Positions 8,469 through 17,577 of a stretch of 42,448 bases of DNA are shown here, piece after piece. The translations under genes and the position numbers were made by a program. The stretch covers positions 75,744 through 118,191 of the forward strand of contig NZ_RAUX01000001.1 in NCBI RefSeq assembly GCF_013464485.1, given 5' to 3'. Source of the stretch: Stenotrophomonas maltophilia (lineage in GTDB: Bacteria; Pseudomonadota; Gammaproteobacteria; Xanthomonadales; Xanthomonadaceae). The first letter of the stretch is position 1. Every line of letters begins with the position of its first letter. The notes under the pieces were generated by a model. It searched no databases. It was not told where the DNA came from and saw nothing but the letters and a program-made list of their open reading frames with translations.

Positions 8469-8791
8469 GGGTGGGTTTCGGCAGGGCTGCGCCCTGCACC
8501 TGCAGAGGCCACCGCGCAAGCAAAGCCAAAGCCAAAGCGGCTCTGGATTATTGATGGTCTGGCGGGGCGGTGTGGGGCTGCAGGACACGCCGTGAACCCG
8601 TCCCTGGGGGCTCGATGGCGCCATCCATGGCGCCAACGGTCCTGCAGCCCCACACCGCCCCACCTCCGACACCGCCCCGCCAACCCACGGAATCCGCTTT
8701 TGCTCTGGCGTTTGATCTGGCCTCTGCAGGTGCCGGGCGCAGCCCGGCCGAACACCCCCAACAGGCAGCCGGCGCCCGGAACAGGTACCCT
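8469..8791. other. Intergenic region filled by nested inverted repeats
   Basis: These 323 bases between selO and apt contain no gene that I can support. Nearly all of it is a nested, imperfect inverted repeat, annotated separately. The apt promoter is not recognisable and may lie at the right edge of the repeat. Confidence 0.6.
8480..8749. repeat. Large nested inverted repeat with conserved core element
   Basis: The outer arms, 8480-8510 and 8719-8749, are 31 bases and complementary with two mismatches. Each outer arm also contains its own small hairpin (GCAGGGC/GCCCTGC on the left, GCCGGGC/GCCCGGC on the right). The inner arms, 8564-8586 and 8639-8661, are perfectly complementary over 23 bp. 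Between them lies a core starting ACACGCCGTGAACCCGTCC and an inner palindrome around GGCGCCATCCATGGCGCC. The same core, with quite different arms, recurs at 37452-37557 and, inverted, at 37741-37846. Confidence 0.85.
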
Positions 8792-9355
8792 ATGCCGCCA
8801 TCAGATAGCCAACGTGACATGACCGACGCCCTCGTCGCTCCGCAGTGGGCCTCCCGCCTGCGCGACATCGCCGACTTCCCCAAGCCCGGCATCCTCTTCA
8901 AGGACATCATGCCGCTGCTCGCCCATGGCGAGGACTTCCGCGGCGCGATCACTGCGATGGCCGACCGTTGGCGCGACCAGAAGCTGGACGCGGTCATCGG
9001 CATCGAATCGCGTGGTTTCATCCTTGGCGCCGCGATGGCGCTGGAGCTGGGCGTGGGCTTCGTGCCGGTGCGCAAGCCGGGCAAGCTGCCGGGCCAGGTG
9101 CTGCGCGAGGAATACACGCTGGAGTACCGCAGCGACTGCATCGAAGTGCACGCCGATGCGCTGCACGCCGGTGCGCGTGTGGCGATCATCGATGACGTGC
9201 TGGCCACCGGCGGTACGTTGGTCGCGGCGCTGTCGCTGGTGCGCCGCCTGGGCGTTGACGTGGTTGGCGCTGGTGTACTGGTCGAGCTGGACGGTCTTGG
9301 CGGGCGCGCGCGCTGGGAAGCGGACCTGCCGCTTCACACCGAACTGGTGTTCTGA
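8792..9355 (+). CDS. apt: Adenine phosphoribosyltransferase
   Basis: Apt converts adenine and PRPP to AMP in purine salvage in the cytoplasm. Family motifs are [16 protein letters not shown] near the N-terminus, [12 protein letters not shown], the flexible-loop segment [18 protein letters not shown], and the PRPP-binding motif [14 protein letters not shown]. The start at 8792 is preferred because ACAGG lies at suitable spacing and gives 187 residues. The in-frame ATG at 8819 (178 residues, [10 protein letters not shown]) starts closer to the conserved domain but has no visible ribosome-binding site. It is convergent with dbpA across a repeat. Confidence 0.93.
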   Translation: MPPSDSQRDMTDALVAPQWASRLRDIADFPKPGILFKDIMPLLAHGEDFRGAITAMADRWRDQKLDAVIGIESRGFILGAAMALELGVGFVPVRKPGKLPGQVLREEYTLEYRSDCIEVHADALHAGARVAIIDDVLATGGTLVAALSLVRRLGVDVVGAGVLVELDGLGGRARWEADLPLHTELVF

Positions 9356-9357
9356 TC

Positions 9358-9437
9358 GTAGGGTGAGTGCCAACCAGGGTTGGCACCTACCAGAGCGAAT
9401 GGCCAGGTGCCGGTCGTTGCCAACCGTGGTTGGCAAC
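9358..9437. repeat. Two hairpins of the GTGCC/GGCAC type
   Basis: The first hairpin is GTGCCAACC-AG-GGTTGGCAC (9367-9386), with a GTAG head at 9358 and a CTAC tail at 9390. The second is GTTGCCAACC-GT-GGTTGGCAAC (9416-9437). They lie between the convergent apt and dbpA genes and could help end transcription in both directions. Confidence 0.75.
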
Positions 9438-9447
9438 GCTGCTTCAA

Positions 9448-10824
9448 TCACATCATCCGCACGCGGAAGCGACGGCCCTTGATCTTGCCGGCTTCCAGCT
9501 TGGCTACGGCCTTGTTGGCCTGCTCACGCGCGATCGCCACGTAGGAGCGGGTCGGGAAGATCGCGATCTTCCCGATGAACTTGCTCGACAGGCCGGCGTC
9601 GCCGGTCAGTGCGCCAAGGATGTCGCCCGGGCGCAGCTTGTCGGTCTTGCCACCGTCGATGCGCAGCGTGCGCATCGCTGCCTGCGGCAGCTCGGCTGGG
9701 CGTGCGGTCGCCAGCGGCGTCTTCTGCCAGTCCAGCGGCTGACCCATCTGCGCTTCGATGGCTTCGGCGCGGGTCTTTTCACGACCGGCCACCAGGCTGA
9801 TCGCCAGCCCGCTGGCACCGGCACGGCCGGTACGGCCCACGCGGTGCTGGTAGCTCTCCACGTCGGTGGGCAGCTCGTAATTGATCACCGCCGCCAGCTC
9901 TTCCACGTCCAGGCCACGTGCGGCCACGTCGCTGGCGACCAGTACGTTGCAGCTGCGGTTGGCCAGCAATAGCAAGACTTCCTCGCGGTCACGCTGCTCC
10001 ATGTCGCCGTGCAGGGCGAGTGCGGAGAAGCCGAACTGCTGCAGGGAATTCGCAACCTCGTCCACGTCCTTGCGGGTGTTGCAGAACACCACCGCCGACT
10101 CCGGCGTGTACTTCAGCAGCAGGCCGGCCAATGCCTTCTGGCGGTGCGCCGGTTCCACCTCACAGAACATGTGGCGGATGGCCGGGGCCTGGTCGGCACC
10201 TTCCACGGTCACTTCCACCGCGTCGCGCAGCAGGTCACGCGCCATGGCGCGGATGCTGTCGGGGAAGGTGGCGGAGAACAGCAGGCTCTGGCGGTCCTTG
10301 TGGGTGCGGCCGGCGATCTCGCGGATCGGCTCCTCGAAGCCCATGTCGAGCATGCGGTCGGCTTCGTCCAGCACCAGTGTGCGCACCGCACCCAGGTTCA
10401 GCGCGCGCTTGCGCGCCAGCTTCTGCACGCGGCCGGGCGTACCGACCACCACGTGCGGATCGTGGCCTTCCAACGAGGCCAGCTGCGGGCCCAGCGGCAC
10501 GCCACCGACCAGCAGCAGCAACTTCAGGTTGGGAATGCCGGTGGCCAGCTTGCGGATCTGCTTGCCGACCTGGTCGGCCAGTTCGCGGGTCGGGCACAGC
10601 ACCAGCGACTGCACGCGGATCAGGCTGGGGTCGATGGACTGCAGCAGGCCCAGGCCGAAGGCGGCGGTCTTGCCGCTGCCGGTGGGTGCCTGTGCGATTA
10701 CATCGCGGCCATCCAGGATGGCCGGCAGGCTCTGCGCCTGCACGGGGGTGAGAGTGGTGTAGCCGAGGGCATCCAGGCCGGGCTGCAGGGCCGGGCTCAG
10801 CGGCAGGGTCGAGAAGTCAGTCAT
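9448..10824 (-). CDS. dbpA: ATP-dependent RNA helicase DbpA
   Basis: 458-residue DEAD-box helicase. Motif I is APTGSGKT (about 45-52), then PTRELA, TPGR, DEAD in VLDEADRMLDMGFEEP, SAT in FSATFP, and HRVGRTGRAG. The C-terminal about 75 residues hold a DbpA-type RNA-binding domain: MRTLRIDGGKTDKLRPGDI, IGKIAIF and GRRFRVR. In E. coli this domain binds hairpin 92 of 23S rRNA and directs the helicase to late 50S assembly. This domain separates it from RhlE, SrmB and CsdA. It lies downstream of yeiH on the same strand, with a single repeat hairpin between. Confidence 0.95.
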   Translation of the reverse strand: MTDFSTLPLSPALQPGLDALGYTTLTPVQAQSLPAILDGRDVIAQAPTGSGKTAAFGLGLLQSIDPSLIRVQSLVLCPTRELADQVGKQIRKLATGIPNLKLLLLVGGVPLGPQLASLEGHDPHVVVGTPGRVQKLARKRALNLGAVRTLVLDEADRMLDMGFEEPIREIAGRTHKDRQSLLFSATFPDSIRAMARDLLRDAVEVTVEGADQAPAIRHMFCEVEPAHRQKALAGLLLKYTPESAVVFCNTRKDVDEVANSLQQFGFSALALHGDMEQRDREEVLLLLANRSCNVLVASDVAARGLDVEELAAVINYELPTDVESYQHRVGRTGRAGASGLAISLVAGREKTRAEAIEAQMGQPLDWQKTPLATARPAELPQAAMRTLRIDGGKTDKLRPGDILGALTGDAGLSSKFIGKIAIFPTRSYVAIAREQANKAVAKLEAGKIKGRRFRVRMM

Positions 10825-10881
10825 GGCGCATTGTACCTGCCTGCGCGGCCGGTCCCTGCCACAGGGCCTTCATCCATGTGG

Positions 10882-10901
10882 GTGCCGACCTTGGTCGGCA
10901 C
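10882..10901. repeat. Single GTGCC hairpin
   Basis: A perfect stem-loop GTGCCGACC-TT-GGTCGGCAC between dbpA and yeiH, of the same scaffold as the hairpins at 9367, 15305, 39128 and 39203 but with different stem bases. Confidence 0.8.
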
Positions 10902-10909
10902 GCTCTTCC

Positions 10910-11989
10910 TCAGCCCATCACCGCCAGCACGCCCTGATGAATCGCCAACCCCCCGAACAGCAGCCAGGCGAACAGGATCAGCGCCAGCAGCAGCGGCTTC
11001 AGGCCCGCCTGGCGCAGCGCCGAGACGTGGGTGGTCAAGCCCAGCGCGGCCATCGCCATCGCCAGCAGCACGGTGTCCAGCTGCACCAGCCCCGCCTGCA
11101 GGCCAGCCGGCAGCAGGTGCAGCGAGTTGAAACCGGCCACTGCCACGAAACCGAACGCGAACCACGGCACCACGATGCGCGCCTTGCTGCCGTCGGCGCT
11201 GGCCTTGCCGCCACGCGCCAGCCACAGTGACAGCGCGACCAGGAACGGCGCCAGCAGCATCACCCGCACCATCTTGGTGATCACCGCGGTATCGGCGGCG
11301 GCTTCGTTGACCGCACGGCCGGCCGCCACCACCTGTGCCACTTCATGCACGGTTGCACCCGTGAACAGGCCATACTGCCGCGCGTCCATCGCCAGCCAGC
11401 CGTGCGACTGCACCAGCGCATACAGCGCGGGGTACAGGAACATCGCCAGCGTGCCGAACACCACCACCGTAGAGACCGCCACCGTGACCTGCGCCGCACG
11501 GCCGCGCACCACCGGTTCGGCGGCCATCACCGCCGCGGCGCCGCAGATCGCGCTGCCGGCGCCGATCAGCATGGCCGCCTCGCGTTCCATCTTGAACACA
11601 CGCACGCCCAGCCAGCAGGCCAGGCCGAAGGTGCTGGCGACCACCAACACGTCCATCAGCACGCCAGTGACGCCGACATGGCCGATGTCCTGGAAGGTCA
11701 GGCGCAGGCCGTACAGCACGATGCCGGCGCGCAGCAGCCAGTGCTTGGAGAACCCGACGCCGGCCGCACTGCTCGGCGCCAGCCGCGGGTAGAAGGTGTT
11801 GCCGACCACGATGCCGGCAACGATGGCCACGGTCAGCGCGCTCAAGCCGTGCGCCTGCAGCCACGGCAGCTCGGCCAGGTACAGCGACGCCGCCGCGATC
11901 AGGCCCACCAGCAGAAGGCCGGGCAGGCGCGGCAGCCAGCGCTGGCGCAGGGCGGGCAGGGACCAGGGGGAGAGAGCGGGGGCGTTCAT
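10910..11989 (-). CDS. yeiH: YeiH/UPF0324 family putative sulfate exporter
   Basis: 359-residue integral membrane protein with about ten hydrophobic segments. The family motifs are GIVVGN in an early helix, LRAGIVLYGLRLTF, the polar GAGSAICGAAAVMAAEPV segment and GATVHEVAQVVAAG. Members are annotated as sulfate exporters; transport has not been shown for this protein. The ATG at 11989 gives the family N-terminus; a TTG at 12019 (MHHHF) is rejected. It is divergent from a LysR regulator, the same arrangement as yeiH/yeiE in enterobacteria, and a LysR-type box overlaps its probable promoter. Confidence 0.92.
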   Translation of the reverse strand: MNAPALSPWSLPALRQRWLPRLPGLLLVGLIAAASLYLAELPWLQAHGLSALTVAIVAGIVVGNTFYPRLAPSSAAGVGFSKHWLLRAGIVLYGLRLTFQDIGHVGVTGVLMDVLVVASTFGLACWLGVRVFKMEREAAMLIGAGSAICGAAAVMAAEPVVRGRAAQVTVAVSTVVVFGTLAMFLYPALYALVQSHGWLAMDARQYGLFTGATVHEVAQVVAAGRAVNEAAADTAVITKMVRVMLLAPFLVALSLWLARGGKASADGSKARIVVPWFAFGFVAVAGFNSLHLLPAGLQAGLVQLDTVLLAMAMAALGLTTHVSALRQAGLKPLLLALILFAWLLFGGLAIHQGVLAVMG

Positions 11990-12052
11990 GGCAAGGGCAG
12001 GGCTGAAGTGATGATGCAAGCGTGCGCCCGCGCTGCTGACCTGTAAAACGAA

Positions 12053-12079
12053 TAATATGGGTGAAAACTACCTATCAAG
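12053..12079 (-). promoter_or_regulatory. yeiH promoter with LysR-type box
   Basis: On the minus strand TTGATA (12074-12079) and TATTAT (12053-12058) form a possible promoter, with short 15-bp spacing. Overlapping it at 12057-12075 is the imperfect dyad ATRGGT-N7-ACCYAT, which contains a T-N11-A spacing typical of LysR operators. It lies 68 bp before the yeiH start and 17 bp before the LysR gene start, so bound protein could control both. Confidence 0.5.
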
Positions 12080-12091
12080 CGGGTAATTGCC

Positions 12092-12970
12092 ATGCGCCTG
12101 ACCTTGCGGCAGCTGCAGGTTTTCGTCGCCATTGCCGATCACGGCAGCACCACCGCCGCCGGCCAGGCCATCGCGCTCTCGCAATCGGCCAGCAGCGCCG
12201 CCCTGCAGGAGTTGGAGGCACACTTCGGGACCCCGCTGTTCGACCGCATCGGCCGCCGCCTGGCGCTGAACGGGCACGGCCGCGCGCTACTGGAGCCAGC
12301 GCGCACCCTGCTGGTCAACGCCGCTGATCTGGAGCGGCAGCTGGCCGCTGGCGGCGACCCGGCGCAGGGCGCACCGCTGCGGCTGGTGCTGGCCGCCAGC
12401 ACCACCATCGGCAATTACCTGCTGCCACCGCGCATCGCCGACCTGTTGCGCCAGGCACCGCAGGCTGAGGTCGACCTGCGCATCGATAACAGTGCCGGCG
12501 TGGTCGCCGCCGTGCAGCGCCTGGACGTCGACGCCGGCCTGATCGAAGGCCCGTGCCACGAGCGTGGCCTGCAGGTCACGGCCTGGCAGCAGGACCCGCT
12601 GGTGATCGTGGCCGCTGCCGATGCCCCCGCACGATGGTCGCTGGATGAACTGCGAGGTGCACGCTGGCTGCTGCGCGAGCCCGGCTCGGGCACCCGCGAG
12701 GCGGTGGAGCAGGCATTGCTGCCGCATCTGCGTGGCTTCGCGCAGACCCTGCAGCTGGGCAATACCGAAGCGATCAAGCAGGCCGCCATCGCCGGCCTCG
12801 GCCTGGCCTGCCTCTCCCGTCATGCCCTGGAAGAACCCTTGGCCCTCGGCCGCCTGCGCGTGCTCGAGACCCCTCTGCCGCCCCTGCAGCGCACCCTCTG
12901 GCTGGTACGCCACCCGGGCAAGCAATGGCTGCCGGGGCTGCAGGCGTTGTTGGGGGACGTCGAGCGGTAG
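12092..12970 (+). CDS. LysR-family regulator, YeiE-like
   Basis: 292 residues. The N-terminal winged helix-turn-helix (about 1-62) reads LTLRQLQVFVAIADHGSTTA, then SQSASSAALQELE and the typical LFDRIGRRLALNGHGRALL. Residues about 92-292 form the periplasmic-binding-protein-like effector domain, ending in a WLVRHP strand. The TIGNYLLPP and REPGSGTREAVEQAL segments are shared with the CysB/CbbR/YeiE branch that senses small anions or metabolites. YeiE in enterobacteria regulates the adjacent yeiH and, in Salmonella, sulfite metabolism. The divergent yeiH here supports a local regulator role; the ligand is not known. Confidence 0.9.
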   Translation: MRLTLRQLQVFVAIADHGSTTAAGQAIALSQSASSAALQELEAHFGTPLFDRIGRRLALNGHGRALLEPARTLLVNAADLERQLAAGGDPAQGAPLRLVLAASTTIGNYLLPPRIADLLRQAPQAEVDLRIDNSAGVVAAVQRLDVDAGLIEGPCHERGLQVTAWQQDPLVIVAAADAPARWSLDELRGARWLLREPGSGTREAVEQALLPHLRGFAQTLQLGNTEAIKQAAIAGLGLACLSRHALEEPLALGRLRVLETPLPPLQRTLWLVRHPGKQWLPGLQALLGDVER

Positions 12971-12980
12971 GTGTGCCCCT

Positions 12981-13068
12981 GTAGAGTCGACCGTTGGTCG
13001 ACTATCGCGCGCAGCGCGGGCTTCTCGTGGGCGTCAGGGAAGAGCAGTCGACTGACAGTCGACTCTAC
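12981..13068. repeat. SMAG-type REP pair, tandem unit 1
   Basis: Inverted pair with the stem variant GTCGACC/GGTCGAC, GTAG head at 12981 and CTAC tail at 13068. The GC-rich centre includes CGCGCAGCGCG. It is followed 123 bp later by a near copy. Confidence 0.85.
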
Positions 13069-13103
13069 CGGGAGGCATCTGGGGGGCGGAGAGAGGTGCC
13101 CTT

Positions 13104-13193
13104 GTAGAGTCGACCGTTGGTCGGCTATCGCGCGCAGCGCGGGCGTTTCGCGGGCGTGGGGGGCAAGAGCAGTCGACTGACAGTCGACTCTAC
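13104..13193. repeat. SMAG-type REP pair, tandem unit 2
   Basis: Near-identical copy of the unit at 12981-13068. The arms are almost the same, the centre differs at several bases, and the preceding GTGCCC is shared, pointing to tandem duplication of a unit of about 123 bp. It lies 45 bp upstream of uup. Confidence 0.85.
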
Positions 13194-13238
13194 AGCGGGT
13201 GCAACCCGGCCGACGCCCCCAACCCGTACAATACCCGG

Positions 13239-15122
<1,884 letters not shown>

Positions 15123-15155
15123 GCGACGGTCGGCGCCAGCGGCGCGCCGATTGAT

Positions 15156-15225
15156 GTAGAGCCGAGTCCACGCTCGGCTCATCGCGATCTGGCCGGAGAG
15201 CAGCCGAGCGTAGGCTCGGCTCTAC
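15156..15225. repeat. SMAG-type REP pair
   Basis: Inverted pair with AGCCGAG/CTCGGCT stems, GTAG head at 15156 and CTAC tail at 15225, between the convergent uup and cytochrome genes. Confidence 0.85.
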
Positions 15226-15246
15226 CGAGGCATGCCAGCAGACGCT

Positions 15247-15324
15247 GTAGAGCCGAGCCCACGCCCGGCTGATGGATCCACGCTATGCGTGGATGGTGGC
15301 ATCAGTGCGGACCAAGGTCCGCAC
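15247..15324. repeat. Decayed SMAG arm plus two hairpins
   Basis: A single SMAG arm (GTAG head at 15247, stem partly decayed) is followed by the palindrome ATCCACGC-TAT-GCGTGGAT (15275-15293) and by GTGCGGACC-AA-GGTCCGCAC (15305-15324), another member of the GTGC/GCAC hairpin scaffold. Together with the preceding pair they fill the convergent gap. Confidence 0.7.
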
Positions 15325-15359
15325 CCACCAAAGCGGATTCCGCACCCACCGGGGGTCGG

Positions 15360-15821
15360 TCATTTCACCCCGTGCAGGTCCCGCAGCTGGCTGGGCCGGC
15401 TGCCGAAGTACGCCGCCAGATCGGCGATGTCCTGATCACTCAGGTCCTTCGCCTGCGGCGTCATCAGCATGTGCTGGCGGTCACCGGCGCGGTAGGCCTG
15501 CAGGGCGTGCGCCAGGTAGTCGCCATACTGCCCACCCAGCTTCGGATAGGTTGGGTCGATCGGCGCATTGCCGTCGGCCCCGTGGCAGTCGATGCAGCTC
15601 TGGTTGGTGGCCTTGCCCTTCACCTTGGCGCGGGCTTCGCCGGCGGCCTCGCGGCCCGCGGGCAGGCCGGCCGAAGAAGAAGAACCGTGTTCGCCGCTGG
15701 CATGGCCCGGGTCGGCGGCAGATTTCTCGCTGTTTTCCACCTGCGACTGCGAACAGGCGGCCAGCAGCAGGGCAACGGACAGGGCGATGGCATGACGCAT
15801 CGGATGCGCGGCTTTCGACAT
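15360..15821 (-). CDS. Small c-type cytochrome, probable lipoprotein
   Basis: 153 residues. The signal sequence ends in a lipobox, LLLAAC with Cys23, so the mature protein is probably anchored by lipid in the periplasm. A charged, Ser-rich linker (24-70) leads to one haem-c site C76-I-D-C79-H80. The segment MLMTPQAKDLSDQDIADLAAYF supplies the distal Met (118 or 120) and resembles cytochromes c4/c553. The role is electron transfer; the partner is unknown. The start at 15821 has AAGG eight bases upstream and lies nine bases after the stop of the preceding cytochrome gene, so the two are co-transcribed and coupled. A second ATG at 15800 is possible. Confidence 0.9.
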   Translation of the reverse strand: MSKAAHPMRHAIALSVALLLAACSQSQVENSEKSAADPGHASGEHGSSSSAGLPAGREAAGEARAKVKGKATNQSCIDCHGADGNAPIDPTYPKLGGQYGDYLAHALQAYRAGDRQHMLMTPQAKDLSDQDIADLAAYFGSRPSQLRDLHGVK

Positions 15822-15830
15822 GGGCGGGCC

Positions 15831-16220
15831 TTACTTGACGGTGGACAGGTAAACAGAGAGATCGGCGATCTCCTGTTCGCTGAAGCTCATCGACTGCGCC
15901 TGCATCGTTGGATGCCGGCGCTTGCCCTGGCGGTACTCGGTCAGGGCCTGGGCCAGGTACTGCTGGGTTTGGCCGCCGATCTTCGGCACGCGGTAGCTGG
16001 GATAGGCGTTCTTGTAGCCGGTGATGCCGTGGCACCCCTGGCAGGTGTAGGCCAGCACGCGGCCATTGTCGAAGTTGCCGGTGGGGGCGGCAGGCGCCGG
16101 CGCAGCGGCAGGAGCCGGGGCCGGAGCGGGTGTGGCAGAAGCAGGAGCGGGCTGTGCGGCGGCCCCAAGGGGCAGGAGGACGGCCAGAGCGAGACAAGCG
16201 GCGAGCGGCTGCGGGCGCAT
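15831..16220 (-). CDS. Small c-type cytochrome
   Basis: 129 residues with a cleavable signal peptide (about 1-22, LPLGAAA-Q), an Ala-Pro repeat linker (about 24-47) and one haem-c motif C60-Q-G-C63-H64. The C-terminal FSEQEIADLSVYLS helix and nearby Met residues match the c4/c553 fold. It is paralogous to the next gene, and the two together may mimic a two-haem cytochrome c4 made from separate chains. No oxidase or dehydrogenase gene lies alongside. The ATG at 16220 is chosen because it gives a complete signal peptide; the open frame continues upstream to 16298 without resemblance. Confidence 0.88.
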   Translation of the reverse strand: MRPQPLAACLALAVLLPLGAAAQPAPASATPAPAPAPAAAPAPAAPTGNFDNGRVLAYTCQGCHGITGYKNAYPSYRVPKIGGQTQQYLAQALTEYRQGKRRHPTMQAQSMSFSEQEIADLSVYLSTVK

Positions 16221-16246
16221 GGTGTCGTTTCCGGGGATTCGGGTCT

Positions 16247-16308
16247 GGTCGTTCCGGCGTGGGGTACGGAACGACCCGAGTATAGCCTCAGGTTTCATCT
16301 AGCTGAAA
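16247..16308 (-). promoter_or_regulatory. Promoter and dyad upstream of the cytochrome genes
   Basis: On the minus strand TATACT (16279-16284) is a good -10, with a weak TTTCAG -35 eighteen bases upstream. Just downstream, at 16247-16276, is a perfect 9-bp inverted repeat GGTCGTTCC-N12-GGAACGACC that would cover the transcription start. A second, smaller dyad TTTCA-N6-TGAAA lies at 16293-16308. These suggest an operator or a leader hairpin. Confidence 0.5.
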
Positions 16309-16425
16309 TGGGGGTGCGCCGACCAGCGGCGTGAAGGCACCATGACCTTTGGGATATGGTGTGGCCGTGAAGTGGTGCATTACTTTGCTACCACACCTGT
16401 CCACGCATCCTCCAGGGACCTGACG

Positions 16426-17577
16426 ATGTCGCACCCAATCTTCCTGTCCGGCCGTCGCAGCGGAATCTGCGCTGCCGCACTGCTGATCTCCACCTCCCTG
16501 CTGCTGGGCGGTTGCGCCGCAGGGCCCAATTCCGAAGCCAAGGCCGCCGAGACCAAGGAGGAGAAGAAGGTCGACGCGGTACCGGTCGAGGTGGCAGTGG
16601 CCAGCCACCGTGCGGTCGCGGCCAGCTACACCGGAACCGCTGCGCTGGAGCCGCGCGCCGAATCGCAGGTGGTCGCCAAGACCTCCGGCGTGGCGCTGGC
16701 GGTGCTGGTCGAGGAAGGCCAGCGTGTCAGCGCCGGCCAGCCGCTGGTGCGGCTGGACCCGGACCGCGCACGCCTGGCCGTTGCCCAGAGCGAAGCACAG
16801 ATGCGCAAACTTGAAAACGACTATCAGCGTGCACAGAAGCTGGTCGTCCAGCAGCTGGTCAGTGCGGCCAGTGTCGACCAGCTGCGCTTCGACCTGGAAA
16901 ACGTCCGCGCGCAGTACCGCCTGGCCACGCTGGAGCTGTCCTACACCACGGTGGTGGCACCGATCTCCGGCGTGATCGCCTCGCGCTCGATCAAGACCGG
17001 CAACTTCGTGCAGATCAACACGCCGATCTTCCGCATCGTCGACAACTCGCGCCTGGAAGCCACCCTCAACGTGCCCGAGCGCGAACTGGCCACGCTGCGT
17101 GCCGGCCAGCCGGTAACGTTGGCCGCCGATGCGCTGCCGGGCCAGAGCTTCACCGGCACCGTCGATCGCATCGCGCCGGTGGTGGATTCGGGCAGCGGCA
17201 CGTTTCGCGTGGTCAGTGCCTTTGATGGCGCCGCCCATGCGCTGCAGCCCGGCATGTTCGGGCGCATCCGCATCGATTACGACCAGCGTGCCGATGCGCT
17301 GGTGGTGCCGCGCCTGGCGCTGCTCGACGACGGTGAGCCGGCGGTGTTCCGGGTGCGCGAAGGCAAGGTTGCACGCGTTCCGGTCAAGCTGGGTTACGCC
17401 GAGGGCCCGTGGGTGGAGATCCGTGATGGCCTGGCGGCCGGTGATCAGGTGGTCACCGCCGGCAAGGTCGCGCTGCGCGACGGTACCGCGGTGCAGGTGA
17501 TCGCCGATCCGAAGGCAAAGGCGAAGACGGTCGCAGCGGCCGCCAAGCCGGCAGACAAGGCCGGGAGCACGCAATGA
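16426..17577 (+). CDS. RND efflux periplasmic adaptor (membrane fusion protein)
   Basis: 383 residues with a lipoprotein signal (LLLGGC, Cys30), so it is held on the periplasmic face of the inner membrane. The barrel-sandwich halves are TSGVALAVLVEEGQRVSAGQPLVRLD and TTVVAPISGVIASRSIKTGNFV, separated by a short coiled hairpin (about 115-165). They are followed by the beta-barrel and membrane-proximal domains (VVPRLALLDDGEPAVFRV). It links the pump to an outer-membrane channel, but no TolC-type gene is adjacent. The start has AGGGA upstream, and its TGA overlaps the next ATG. One adaptor plus two pumps recalls SmeIJK of S. maltophilia, but the second pump does not look MdtC-like, so I do not assign that name. 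Confidence 0.9.
   Translation: MSHPIFLSGRRSGICAAALLISTSLLLGGCAAGPNSEAKAAETKEEKKVDAVPVEVAVASHRAVAASYTGTAALEPRAESQVVAKTSGVALAVLVEEGQRVSAGQPLVRLDPDRARLAVAQSEAQMRKLENDYQRAQKLVVQQLVSAASVDQLRFDLENVRAQYRLATLELSYTTVVAPISGVIASRSIKTGNFVQINTPIFRIVDNSRLEATLNVPERELATLRAGQPVTLAADALPGQSFTGTVDRIAPVVDSGSGTFRVVSAFDGAAHALQPGMFGRIRIDYDQRADALVVPRLALLDDGEPAVFRVREGKVARVPVKLGYAEGPWVEIRDGLAAGDQVVTAGKVALRDGTAVQVIADPKAKAKTVAAAAKPADKAGSTQ

Noticed and set aside
12981-13193. Spaced repeats that could suggest a CRISPR array.
   Set aside because: There are only two units, each is internally palindromic over almost 90 bp, and the same element occurs singly elsewhere; no cas gene is present.
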